From: Polytrichum commune
Lineage: Eukaryota > Streptophyta > Polytrichopsida > Polytrichales > Polytrichaceae
Assembly (NCBI GenBank): GCA_950295325.1
Contig: OX485803.1
Location: 1,798,001-1,862,000, forward strand
Length of the DNA: 64,000 bases
Direction: 5' to 3'
Within the stretch, counting starts at the first letter, position 1. Each line of letters starts with the position of its first letter. Shown here piece by piece: positions 1-15,765 of the stretch. The notes under the pieces were generated by a model. It was not told the DNA's origin. It ran no database searches and saw nothing but the letters and a program-made list of their open reading frames with translations. The translations under genes and the position numbers were made by a program.

Positions 1-1110
1 TGCCTTGGAATAGTTTTCGATGCATGAGATGAGAAGATTCTGCAATGTTTGGCACATAGCTGGGGAAGTGGGTGCGATCCTACCATATGGTTGTCCATGT
101 GTTTGAGAAGTTAGGAATTGGAAGACACGGTTTTGGATTGAGATTTTCTTTCTCCCTTCCCTGAATGTTATCATAATTGTCGTGAATTTGAGAATGGCAT
201 TCTGTTGAATGCTGGAAGAAGACATTGCGACTTTTGGAAAATGGCCATGGGGTTTGAGCCCTGCAATTTGTTGGCCATTTTGTTTTTGTTTTTGAGAAGT
301 CAGGGTTTGGAAGGTATGTCGGAGTTCGATGCAGTGATACCTTTTGCATGTCAACTCCGATTCTAGAACTTGAACTGACGAGCTGTGCAATTCACAATTG
401 CTAATTGGATGAGACTATACTCGATCCAATTCAGGAGCTAAAAATTTCTGTTTCGACGAGGAAAAGTTTTGTCCATTTCAACCACTTAGGCGACCAAATC
501 TGTGGTTGGGGTATCGGGGAATCACTTTCCATATATTGCAGTACGAGGTTTTTGGTTTGACCTCCTGGGGCTGCAATAGCAATTGATAGTAACATGTGCA
601 TTTTCCGTAGCCAGACTCACAATGTAGGGTCAGAAATGCAAATTCTGAGGCAGAGGTGAAAGGTGGAAACAAATTGGAAATAAGGTTGAAAGGTGGAAAC
701 AAATCGGTGACTTTGCAATCAACTTCTTGAGGGATTTTTTCACTTGAATGAAAAGTAATTTGCATGGCATGGGAGGATAGATCAGGCTCTGGGCTACCTG
801 CCAACTACCATCAAGATTAAAAGCCTGTCAAAGATAATGCTAGGTGTTCTGGCCCAGAAGCTACCAGTCAATTCTCAGGGTCAATCCCCCTCCCCACCCT
901 TACTGGTGAGAAAGCAGTACACTTAAACTGAAGCAAGGGAAACAAGAAATATGTAGGTCAGAGGCATATTTGCCTCAGAATAAGACATATGCATCGTGCA
1001 CTGAAAACATGCATGTTTATTTTGCTTGTTTTTTGTGTAGAGAATTTCTATTGACAGTAATTTGATTGATCTTGTACATGCTTTAAAACCAAGAGCTATA
1101 AGTTTTTTAG
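1..1110. other. 5' flank of the agmatine deiminase gene, no gene recognised
   Basis: No protein family is recognisable on either strand here. Two minus-strand open frames, near 80-349 and 478-804, have no motif I can name. A short direct repeat occurs at about 653-710, where the motif gaaaggtggaaacaaat appears twice. The agmatine deiminase reading frame is closed by a stop just upstream of position 1111, so the gene's promoter and first coding exon should lie in this stretch, but I could not place them. Confidence 0.4.
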
Positions 1111-4745
<3,635 letters not shown>

Positions 4746-7450
4746 AGGTTTTAAGTTTGATCAAATTACCTTTCACTGTTGACTTCTAACATATCTCCAA
4801 ATGAAGGAAGATTATGCAAGTGAATTATTACAATGGCAGCAGCTTAAAAACATTTATTGCTGAGACTGCCATGACTAATCCTTGTTCTATTAGCAGCACA
4901 AATGGAGTAGACATGAATATAATAAAAACGTGGTACAGGTCCAGTGAATTTTGCAGAAGCATTTTAGAAATTGTTATACTAGTCTATCACAAATTCTGAG
5001 AATTTCATCTGAAAGTCTCACTTAAATAGCTGATTAGGAGTAGAATCGGCAGAGAAGAAAATTTGAGGATGCTTTGCTCTATACAATTTCCAATCAGTGT
5101 TTCCACCTGGCTAGAATTGTAACTGTGATACAGTATATGTCCACGTTTTTAACATAACCACCATCCTGTTGTGTGGGATCTCTTTCTTCTCACTCGAGAT
5201 TACCTTGTGGGTTGTGCATCATGCTTCTAGAGACTCTACAGTTTTGTATAATCATAGGAAAAAGGAGTTGAATGCATGTGTACATGAGTTGCAAACTTTT
5301 TGATTGCTTAGTGTAGTGCAAAATAAGTTAAAGAGTCTCTGCAGCGGTACCTTTGTTTAGACACCATGGGTCCTGCAACACTTTTGTTGAGACCCATTTT
5401 CAAGTTCTTTAGCCCAACCCATCAAATAAATTTCCGTCTGTCTCGTAAATCTGAAATCCAACAAAAAGATTCTTCAAAAGTGGCTGCAAATTGATCACAT
5501 CCTCAAATGTTGCCATTATGCATCGAGAAGGATTCCCGTGGTTTGTGCACAACTTGAAAGGCTGCCCAGTTCCAGTGAGTAAATTTTTTTTACAGATTTT
5601 GTCTTGCCAAATCTTCCAGTTCCGTATTGAAGGCTTGCTCACACCATGGTAACGAAAGGAGATGGTTCTCACACGGAAACTTTTCAAGAAATACAGGAAT
5701 TTAGTCATAAGCATGAAGAGATGAAAGGTGGTCTTCCAATAGAACTTCAATAGATCTTCCAATAGATCTTCAATAGATCTTCAATTCAAGTGGGCCTTTC
5801 ATGGTCACATTTTCTCATTAGACAGTCATGTTTAAGTCGTATATATAGTTAGGTGTGGATGCAAGAATATAAAAAATATGGACACTAAAAATTATTTGTG
5901 TTTAAACGAGATCTGATTACATGCTCAAAATATGTTAACCATTCTAGACTCAATAGTCGACCAAATTTGGTGGGGGGGTGGGGAAGGCCTATATGACCGT
6001 ATAATATTATATGAGCTACAGACACGATTTCAAATCTGACTAATTGTGTGCTTTGCAACCTATGAGAATTGGGTGCAGAGCTTTAAGTGACTATTTAACA
6101 ACCGCTTACCTTGACTGATATTGGTTTAAAAATCACCAACTATCAACACTGGTGCATGTATCCATTGTTCATTTTTCATTGTTAGCTTATGATACACTAG
6201 AAGGCTAAAAAATTTCAAAACATGCACAACTGAACATAAAAAAACAAACAAACAAAAAACTTCATGTAAAATTAAGTGTATTTATGATCATTTAGAGGTA
6301 ATCAAACCCATCCCTGATTTTTCTTTTTTCTTTTTTCTTTTAGACAATTTGTGGTTTGGGGCTGACAAAAGCATTGGGAGGGCTTTAGTTACAAAATCAA
6401 TGTGGCTTCTAACCATGGCACTCTGGTCTCTAATTTTTAGCTCCCAACACAATAAAAATATGACCACTTTCTACTTAGACAACTTTTTACACATTCTCAT
6501 CATCTCCAAATTGCACGACTCATGTGTCTTTGGGTAGAAATCCGTGTTGGCTTGATGTTTATGGTTATTTTGATTGCAGGTAAATGAGGTAGGTGAGGTT
6601 AATGTAGGGAAAAAATCATCCATCAACCAAAAATGGGTTGTTTGGGAAGATAGGAATTAGCACGTTACCTGAAAATCCCAAGATATGAAAAACTACAATG
6701 GTCTATGACCATCAAAAACTCAATATGTCTATCATAATGAACACAACATATGTCATCCATTGTAATATGATATTTGACCGCAACATTATAGTCTTTGCCC
6801 ACAACGACGTAATCTTTAGTTATCTTGTCTTTGGCATCCACCAAAATGTATTCTATATGTTCATAATCAACAAATTGTATGCCATCCATGGCAACATGGC
6901 TTTGGGCCACGGCTTTGAAGTCTTCGGTATTCTAGTCATTGGCATTCACCAATTCACCTCATATTCTCATAATATCATGCACTAATATAGTTACAAATTA
7001 CCAATGTAATAACTTCTTTTATTGATGAAGGTTGAAGTAAATGATGAGTTCCACATGATTTGGAGGTGGACTTGCCTAAAATTAGATATTATGTGTGTGA
7101 GGATGGATATTCTAGATCCACTTCTTTTGAAGGTTCTTTGACTTATAAGGAAAGATGAAAATTGTAGGAATAAGGAAGCAAATATGTTGTGAGGGATATC
7201 ATAATTAAAAGATGGCTCACAAACCTAGATTTGGAGGGAAGCATATGAAGCCCAAAGGGGTTATGTCTGTTCTAATTATGGAGGATTTGTGTTCTATGAT
7301 AATGAAATAAAATAGAAATAACATCGGTGTTTATGTACATCAATGTGAATGGGAGAATGTCCTTCCTTATCTTGATTGTGTTTTATCAAGCTCTAGAGTG
7401 TTGGTTGCATGAGTTGACAAGGGTATACTACAGGCCTCCTAAAATGTGGC
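4746..7450. other. Gene-poor intergenic stretch
   Basis: No gene family is recognised. A minus-strand frame of 117 codons at 5409-5762 is longer than its neighbours but matches nothing I know. Short AATAGATCTTC-type direct repeats sit at about 5740-5785. At 6665-6985 two diverged copies of an ~80-base unit overlap and keep both strands open; read on the minus strand they give the related peptides HVAMDGIQFVDYEHIEYI and HITMDDICCVHYDRHIEF. This looks like repeat-derived sequence rather than a gene. Confidence 0.4.
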
Positions 7451-7950
7451 ATTCTATTTGTAGACGTCACATTTAGATAATACAAGGTTTCCTAGGTGCC
7501 GAAAATAAGAAGCGAATGTTTTGTCCGGAAACGTTGCGCAGACATGCCATTGGATATGTTTCTCTATTATGACACTACCGTCGATGAGTAGGTGTTTGTA
7601 GAGTCGTATACCCAACCTCGTCGTCGAGGACGTCCAGTCGCCGTCGATGATAAGATCAATCTCATTGAACAACATCAACATGAACTCTTCAATGCTTACA
7701 AAAGGGAACCTGGCTCCATGCTCCTCATTGATAAGCAAGATCATACAACGTTCTTCAAAACATGATGGGATGATATGAAGGGACACTTTGAGCACTTGCG
7801 AATGTTCTGCTGTGGATTGGCAAATGCTTTCGCCAACACAACAAATGTTGAGTCGGATTTCTTTTCATGACTTTTGACAGTCAATGATGAACCTAACGCT
7901 GGAGGGCATCTTTCAAGCCAAGCAACGCCGTGTTGTGATGGGAAGTCATG
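7450..7950 (+). mobile_element. Degraded transposase C-terminus, possibly hAT-like
   Basis: Read on the + strand with frameshifts and stops, this segment gives peptides such as FVRKRCADMPLDMFLYYDT, INLIEQHQHELFNAYKREPG and ANTTNVESDF followed by LEGIFQAKQRRVV. The last pair resembles the C-terminal dimerisation region of hAT-type transposases (N-x-ESDF followed by L-x-LEGI-x-x-x-K). At least three stops interrupt it, so it is non-functional. The family assignment rests on short motifs only; another DNA-transposon family is possible. Confidence 0.35.
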
Positions 7951-8599
7951 TTTTGACTGGGTTCGATGATGGCGTTGGGGCCCAATAGAACGAGCAATTG
8001 ATATTTTTACAACTTACGTCACGAAAATTGATTAAATTCAAGGCAATTTGCCACTTTTTATATATTGCCGATTTTGAAGATTTTTGGACGCCGAATTTAA
8101 GCTAAAAGCAGTAAAATTGACGTTTGCCATATCTTAGGAGGCTTGGTATACTATCTTGTATGTTTGTATGATTGAAGTGTGGACTACATTATTGTGGCAA
8201 GTTATTCACACTTCTTTTAATGGGGGGAGTCCTTTAAAAGGGCTCCCGCAAACCTCGAAAAATATTCGGGGGCTAAAATATACCGAATGCACCCGAAAGC
8301 GTTGAAGGTGGTAATGTTGGATTGAAATTCCAATCCAAAATGCTTAGAATGTGATGATGTTGGAATGAACTTGGTGCAAATGAGGCACCTGGGGCCTCTT
8401 AAGGCCTATGTGCGCTATTCAAACGCACAAATGAAGGATAAACCTAAATGGATGAGCTTTGTAAGAAATGCATCATTTAGGTGGGGTTTCAAAAGCGGGT
8501 GGTGAATATCATGTTCAAATTTCCAAAGTTTATTGAGGTCGTGGTGGGGATCATCAAAATTGCCAAGAGCATTAAAGCTGATGACCCCGAGAAGAAATT

Positions 8600-9740
8600 T
8601 GGCGGTGCTTTACAACAATGAGGGGAGATAGGTACCAAGCCAAATAATATTTGTACCGCGGACGGAATGTTAAAAGTTGGCTTTGCGGACCAAGCCAAAT
8701 CATATTGTTGCCGCGGACCGAATGTTAGATGGTCGATTTGTGGCCAAGGCTAGTAGCCTTAAGCCAAGGCCAAGTATTTTATACATCATGGCCCGAATCA
8801 ATGGGAGACATGTATCATGGGTTGACAAAGAGGCAAGGCATTCCTTGATGAGCCCAAAGCTCACAAGGGAGTTGGGGCTTGCCGACCGGTAGAGCAGGCA
8901 AGCCCACCAAGGTGCGGTTTGCAAAGGGCGAACCGCATGAGGCAAAGGAGGCGGCGATGCATGTAACCTTTCAATGTGGGATATTGGATTTTTGTTAAAA
9001 TTTTACACTATGTGAAATAAATGAGGTGCATGTCATTGTAAAGGTCAATTTTTTTTAAAAAACTCACATGAAAGATGAGGCACAAGCCGGTGCGCTTGTG
9101 ACGTGGCATGATGGCAAAGAATTGAATTTTAAATTGACAAGGACTATTATGGTAGGAGGAACCAAGTCGAATTTGGTCTTAATGGACCAAATGAATAATG
9201 AAAAAATAATGGTTGTTGTTCCATTGGACTAACTCCAAGGAACTCATGAGGAGGCTAGGAAATATGGACCTCGCCCGAAACCACATTCGTGGGATCTAGG
9301 TGAGATACAAGGATATATTCACCAATGTGTTGTTCAAAAAGTTACCGCCAAGGAGTGAAAAACAACTTTGCTCAATGAGAGATTGAGTTCTTGAGGTATG
9401 TGGTGACAAATGAAGCTGGTGGACGAACATGAAGAATATCAAGGCAATCCAAGTGGAGAATTGGCCCTTGATTAAAAAAAAAACTTAGGTTATTGTATGG
9501 CCTAGCCAACTACTACCACCATTTCATTTGAGATTTTTCTAAGGTTGCAAGGACCTTCCTCAACTTGTTAGAAAAATGACTATCCCAAGAGTGGGATGAG
9601 CCTTGTCACCAAGCCTTTGGCGAGCTTAAAAGAAAGTTCTCTTCACAAGATGTGATCAAGTTTCCGGGATTTTACAAGCATTTTCAGGTCCACATGGAGG
9701 CGAAACACTTTACCATTGGTGGGTGTTGATCCAAGATGGA
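8600..9740 (+). mobile_element. Ty3/gypsy retrotransposon pol remnant (protease and RT tail)
   Basis: Translated in shifting + frames, the order matches gypsy pol. A retropepsin-like segment (VDKEARHSLMSPKLTRELGL) comes first. It is followed by the conserved linker GEPHEAKEAAMHVTFQCG, then HKPVRLVTWHDGKELNFKLT, and finally the RT C-terminus/RNase H boundary (SQDVIKFPGFYKHFQVHMEA, with ANYYHHFI just before). The protease signature D-T/S-G-A is replaced by D-K-E-A, and the RT catalytic core is absent: the sequence passes from the pre-RT linker to the RT tail within about 200 bases. Many stops and frameshifts are present. A ~62-bp direct duplication (CAAGCCAAAT... CGCGGAC) lies at 8628-8752. This is a dead copy with an internal deletion. 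Confidence 0.8.
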
Positions 9741-9743
9741 TGA

Positions 9744-11768
9744 CCGTTGCTAGTTTTCCTTAACTTAGGTTGACCGCCTTTCCAACCTAGCAAGTGCCAC
9801 GAACGCTAACCTGCACATCCCACACACATGCATGATTAGCTCCCAAAACCGCGGACCTTCAAGCTCATAACTTGGCCACCAAACCCTCCTACACATGCAT
9901 TCGGGACTCTCCCCTTAGTAGGTAGCCAAAGGCTAAGGTGAACTTCCATCCATTGAAGTCCACTCTTGAGTTGATCATTGTGTTGCCAAAACAACACTAC
10001 AACTACCTGGAGCACATTGCCAAGTATGCTCCGGGGGGGTCGGTCGGCTAAGCCGCCTCACCCATATAAGCCTCTAGGACTTTGGGAGGGCCCCTACCCC
10101 ACCGTCAAGTATCCTTTTGTCTCTCTACAAGGCTTGGGGCCAAGTATACATTTTCCCTTAGCCGCTGGGGCTAGAACCCCCCAGCAGCTTCAGACCAGCA
10201 TAACTTCTACAAATGATGTCTGATGTTATCAAGCAACCACTCTATCGTCATCTATTCTTTGTGTAGATGCCGATGGACCCCTCACTTGCCCCATTAGGGC
10301 AAGAATTGAGAGGAAGTTATGGCTCTTCAAACCTTGGCAATCCCGGGCGCCACACCTAGGACATTGCTATCCCAGGGTGTTGTCCCGGGACAGCGCCCCA
10401 CTCAATTTGCCATATCTCCTACCTCGCAGCTCCGATTGAGGTGTTCCTTAGCATTCTAGAATTCCGTCGCCATAAGCTACTCATAACTCATGGCCTTACC
10501 CTCATGACTCTTAGTCTCCGTGGGTGAAAGGCGTTCTCAACGTCCAGGGCCCTCACCCACACTAAGAGTATTTGGGCCCTCTCACCAATGACACCACAAT
10601 TCCCAGGTGTCTCTCCAGGGTCCCCCTTGTGCCCATGGTGTTGCGGGCACTCCTCATGGAGAGATGCGCGACATCTGCCCACTGCCATTTCCCTGAGAAG
10701 CTCAAGATTTATCCCAGGAGCAAGCCTCCTCGCCGCTTCTTTCCTGCCATACTCCCCACCTCCGAACGCCCCCGTGAGAGCCCTTCAGTTGTCGCAACCC
10801 TTGCTAGTCCCCTTAAAAACTTTCCAATTTTCATTTCTACCAAAGGTTACGAGCGCTAACCCCTCGCATTCTGCCATGCTAATGGTTAGCTCCTCCTACC
10901 CCGGACCTTATAGTTCATAGGAGGGAAACCAACCCTCCTACTTTACTTTCGGGTCTCACCCCTTAGTCGGTAATCAATTCTTAGATGTGGACTTCCATCC
11001 AATCTTATGTTGATCATCATGTTGCCGGAGCAACGCTACAACAACCTGAACCATACTAGGCAACTATGGCCTCACATTGGGCCAATGCCCATAGAGGCCG
11101 TGCTGTTCGGCCTCGGGTGGGTGAGGCCACACCACCTCACCCATATAAGCTTCTAGCATTCTAGGCGGGGCCCATACCCCACCGTCAAGAGACCTTTTGT
11201 CTCTCTACCAAGAGTTGGGGCCAAGTAGACATTTTCCCTTAGCTGCTGGGCCTAGAAGCCCTTAGCAACTTGAGAGCATCATAACTTCCTTGTATGATGT
11301 TTGATGTTAACAAATGACCACTCTATCTTCATCTACGCTTCACGTAGATGCCGATGGACCCCTCACTTGCCCCATTCGGGCAAATACTAAGGAAGTTATG
11401 CCTGTTCAAACCTTGGCAGTCCCGGGAACCACTCCCAGGCCACTGCTGTACCAGGGCGCTGTCCCAGGACAACGCCCCACTCAATTTGGCATAACTCTTA
11501 GCTCACACCTGCGATTGAGGTGATCTTGAGCATTCTAGAATCACCACGCCATGAGCTACGCATAGCTCATGGCCTTACCCTTGTGCCTCCTAGTCTTCAT
11601 GAGTGGGAGGAGTTCTCAACGCCCGGGGCCCTCGCCCACACTTTGATCATTTGGGCCCTCTCACCAACGGCGCCACAAGTCCCGGGTGTCACTCCGGGGA
11701 TACCCTTATGCTCATGGTGTTTTGGGCACTCCTCATATAGAGGTGCGCGACATTCTCCCTGTGTAGGT
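9744..11768. repeat. Two tandem copies of a ~1.05-kb GC-rich unit
   Basis: Copy 1 is about 9744-10796 and copy 2 about 10797-11768. Long matching blocks recur in the same order, for example CACCTCACCCATATAAGC, ACCCCACCGTCAAG, GATGCCGATGGACCCCTCAC, GCCCCACTCAATTTG and GTGTTxxGGGCACTCCTCAT. The spacing between matched blocks is 1.04-1.08 kb. About 100 bp at the end of copy 1 (10,690-10,796) has no counterpart in copy 2. Base composition is much more GC-rich than the flanks. No coding family is seen on either strand. The array lies directly between the gypsy remnant and the next transposable element, so tandem LTRs left by recombination are one possible origin, but I have not shown LTR ends. Confidence 0.8.
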
Positions 11769-14344
11769 GGTTGCTAAGGAATGTGACGATTGAGGGGGTT
11801 AGCTTGCATGACTATGAGCGACGACACATGCAAATCCAACAAGAGTTCCAAACAAACATTCGGCCACGCAAAGGCCTACGGAAATACGATACATTGGCAC
11901 GTCCTACTCCGTCTGCAAATGAGTGTAAATGTCAAATGTTGCTCCATGAGGAGTCTATTAAAGAGGTTGCCACAAAGAATTGTTGTGTACATCGTTGTTG
12001 CCAATTGTTCCCAAGGGATAAATTGAAGGCCATTCGTGAAGAAATGTGGCTTGGAGATTTCCGTCTAAGATCTACCAAAAAACTTGATGTCCATAAGGCG
12101 ATACATGTGAACGGAGCGGGTCGCAAGGTCATCACTCTTGAAAGCATAGACGTGTGTTGTACGGCATATGGTACACCATTCACGGTGTGTCGAAAGCGGA
12201 ATTTTATAGATAAGTTGCGTATGCCAAAGAGGGCCGCCGATCCCGTCACCATGGGAACATAGGCTTAAAGAAACCAAGGGAAGCAACGAGGCAAATAACA
12301 GCCACTCTGGCAACCATCATTGTCCCCTTTTCCGATGCAATGTTGCACAAAACACGCATATTCGCAACCGGTGAAAAGGTTGTAGAGAAGGTTTTTCCTA
12401 CTGGCACGAAACTGAAAGATATGTTGTTGGACGTAAATGCAGTTGGCAAGAAGGCCGGGTTGGACCCTATTTCGTTGTCAAAATTGAGTGCAATCAAAAA
12501 ATCAAATTTTAGCGAATACATCACAAAAAGATGAGGGGATAAATTTACCCGTTGTTCCAAATGCGAGAAGTTGAAACGCCTTCGAGATGCACATATGATG
12601 GGGACATAGTCCTATGTAACATATCAAATGAACTATTTCAAGCATGTGAACATGCAAGAGGCACACTGTAATGATTACTACACAAATAGAGCTTTGTCCA
12701 TCTTCAGGCCCTTGGAGGTCCTTACAATCATCCATGACAAAATGGACCATGCCAAAACAGCCTCACCATGTTTTGCAAATCGAATAAAAATCACGGACAG
12801 TTTATTTAAGCTACATGTATTGGTTACAGGTGAATTTGAAAACAATTGCGTTACATTACCTAAATACAATTTTGTGCTTCTAGGGTTGTACTTAGGGCCA
12901 TGGATGTACACCATGTGAATTTTTTTGTTATAGTTGAATATTAAACCATTCGGTTGGCATTGTAGGAATGATTGCACATGGACATGGTGATGTCAAGTAT
13001 GCTTATTATGCTCTCGATTTGTATCCGGCGGATTCAAACCACACAATACAGTCATTTGCAAATATTTTACATGATTTGGAGAAACCGCCGTCCTATTCTT
13101 CAAGATTGTTATTTGAAAACTCGGGGTCAACACCTCTATATGAAGCGGTTTTGGATGGAAAAAATGTATGTCTGCACTCGTTGTCGGAGCCACCAAATGA
13201 AGATGTGATTGCCACGAATTTGCCCCCAACTGTGCATGTCTAATTGGACAATTGTACCAAGGACAATAAAAATAGATATGTTTTTGCATATTGGTTGTTG
13301 TTGGTTGCGAAAGGCATTTTCAAAGAAGTGTTTGTGTCATTTTTGTTGGTAGGACACACGCACGATGATATTGATGTATCTTTTGGGCGGTGGAGCATGA
13401 AGTTGCGAGAGGAGGATTTTCCAACAATCTTATTGTTAATGAAGTCGTACATGGATTTGGAGAACGTTCCCATCATTTCCCATATGATCGAAGAGTTTTC
13501 CGACTTCAAGACATTTATAGAACCGTATATTCGAAGTGGAGCTCACCGATTGATCGGGCATACGAAGGCACAACAATTTCAGTTCTACATACGTGACGAT
13601 GGTATCTCCGCCATGGAATACAAGTTGTTGTGTACGACATAAGATTGGAGCCCATCGGAGGGTCTCATTGTAAGGCGCGTTGATGGAAAGGGAAGGACGA
13701 TGTTGCCAGACGGGGAGCCTAAGCCTTGAAAACCAATACCCATGAAGAATTTGGAGGATATTGTTAAAGGTATATCAGGCTTCATACAATATTGGGAGAG
13801 TTTGAGGGTAGCGGATGTTGGTGGATCATGTTGGCTTTATTACGGAAGTTGGATACAGTATTGGATACGTGTTCGTGGCGCCTTGGCAAACCTTCCCCAA
13901 GATACACCCCTTACCCTGAGGCATGAATTTTGGCCACAAACACGTGCCAATGTACAAGCTTCGGAGGCTAGTCTTTTGGGAAATGGAGAGGTTCGAGAGG
14001 AGTTTGATATGGACAACCATTACGTCGGGCCTGCTAGTAGTCGTCCCCCACCATCTTTCCGCATTGCAATGGATTGTCATGAAGGCTATATGCTTATTTT
14101 GCGTCTTGGAGATGAGACATATGCAAAACCAATGTGGGTGGCAAGAGTTTTGTCCAAACCAAATTTTGTAACTTCCAGCCCTCATTTTCGACAAATTGAG
14201 GTGGAGTACTACCGACCGATGGCACAGAATGAAGATGTGGTTCGGCATTACACGGGCTGGGATACAAACCCAAACTTTTGGTGGAAGGTGGATTCTGAGC
14301 ATGGTCAATCTTGGATAGATACAAATTCCATATTCATAGCATAA
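11769..14344 (+). mobile_element. Broken element encoding a DUF7869-type transposase-like protein
   Basis: Several + frames together form one protein-like sequence. An N-terminal Cys-rich block (NCCVHRCCQLF with R-x-x-x-W, later FIDKLRMPKR) comes first. Then come IIHDKMDHAKTASP, GMIAHGHGDVKYAYYALDLY, LDNCTKDNKNRYVFAYWLL and FLLVGHTHDDIDVSFGRWS. The last two are the hallmark of the DUF7869 domain found in eukaryotic transposon-like proteins. A C-terminal region follows (PMWVARVLSKPNF, VEYYRPMA, GWDTNPNFWWKVD) and ends at TAA 14342-14344. Stops at 12260, 12532, 13241 and 13640 among others show it is dead. A GT-AG intron of about 136 bp (12830-12965) removes a non-homologous stretch and restores VTG-MIAHGHGD. 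I know of no proven biochemical activity for this family. Confidence 0.75.
12830..12965 (+). other. Spliceosomal intron inside the DUF7869-type element
   Basis: Donor ACAG|GTGAAT at 12830 and acceptor TTGTAG at 12965. Removal joins V-T-G to M-I-A-H-G-H-G-D in phase, which is the conserved order in this protein family. The intron is AT-rich and contains a stop in the relevant frame. Confidence 0.7.
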
Positions 14345-15500
14345 AAACCACAGAAAAATCATAGTGGATCAGTGTCCATCCTTCAAAAGTACATAACTTT
14401 TGCTAAAGACAACCTTGCTTGGATCGAACAGGAAGCATGCCACGTTGAATAAGAAGTTGGTAGGATTGTGTTATCATAATAATTATAGTTCCATATGTAA
14501 CTATAGTAGGCACATATTAGTCATATGTGTGCTCCGCAAAATAAAAGTAGAGTGTGGGTTGAATTTAGGAACGCTCCAACTCCATTGGAGTTGGATGAAT
14601 ATCCATATACAATATTTCATAACAAATGTGACCATTATTTTATTATTTTATTTGGGACTAAATTGTTGGGTTGAATGAATATGTACTTTTTGCACAACGC
14701 TTCCAAGGTCGTAGTATCTATATTTTACAGAACATGCTAATAATAGCCATTATACTATATGATTTCTTTCGTGAGGTTCGTTTCAAGTGCTCTACCCTCG
14801 TGGTTTTGTTAGTGAAGCTAGTTTCAAGTGCTCTACCCAATGTGCTTATATCGCCAACCATTGATTTTTGGATATTAGAGTGATAATATATTTGAAATTA
14901 ATGACAATATAATTTTGGGCGAATTCACGTTGTTGTGGTTCATATATTAATTTGAGACAAGAGAAAGTCTCAAATGATCAAGGATGTCTAGATGCCTTTC
15001 TATGGGCACATGTGTTTTTTTAGGAGCATTAAAACTACAACTCATATAGTTTCTCATAAAATTTCTATCGGTCTTATTCTTAAAATTGTACTAATTCATG
15101 TAGGTCATGTAATTTTAGTGAGAGTGTAATACCGCAAAAGAAAATATGGTTTGGCATTCCTAAAAAGCCAAAACACATGCTCTCCTCTTGTGTCAATAGA
15201 CATAAATAAATAAAATAGCATTCCTCTTCCTTATTTTAGATGGCAATAATAGGAGAGTCCCATTAACCCCTTACCACCAAAAACATCGAATTTGGTAGCC
15301 CTACTAGGGGCAGTGGGGCTCGGGGACACCAATCAATTGCTTTTTTTTTGGGTGTGTCTGTGTGAAGGTAAGTTAGAAATCGAGATTGGGGTCTTGGTAA
15401 CCATATTTTGGCTCCACTTTCACTTCCGTTGTCGTGATGTAAATACGTACACTATATAGATGTGTACGTATTTAATATTGCATTGTGATTCTTGGTCTTG
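14345..15500. other. AT-rich intergenic stretch, no gene recognised
   Basis: Nothing with a recognisable family on either strand. A short duplicated phrase (TTTCAAGTGCTCTACCC) occurs at about 14784 and 14822. The stretch follows the end of the DUF7869-type element and may include its 3' flank. Confidence 0.35.
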
Positions 15501-15765
15501 GAGAAAAATAATAAAGAATAGAAGTAGATTACTTTTTTTTTTTTTCATAGTTTATTTTAGTTATCATTACCTAAGGATAGAAGTGGATAGAAGTTGCTTA
15601 CATTTATGTTACTCATAGTTACTCTTAGTTACCTTTACCAAAGGATAGAAATTGCTTACCTTTATGTTTACTCATAGTTACTCTTAGTTACCTTTACCAA
15701 ATGATAGAAATAGATTACCTTTTTATTTACTCATAGTTTATTTTTGTCTTTTAGTTATCTTAAGT
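15500..15765. repeat. Degenerate ~65-75-bp tandem repeat (TACTCATAGTTACTCTTAG)
   Basis: Three to four imperfect units each carry GATAGAA, TTAC(C/A)TTTATGTT, ACTCATAGTTACTCTTAGTTACC and TTTACCAAA/CCTAAGG. The best units run about 15580-15640, 15641-15705 and 15706-15760. The outer units are more eroded. No coding potential. Confidence 0.65.

Noticed and set aside
11932-14362. Minus-strand frames of 76-178 codons
   Set aside because: They are antisense shadows of the DUF7869-type element, whose + strand carries the recognisable motifs.
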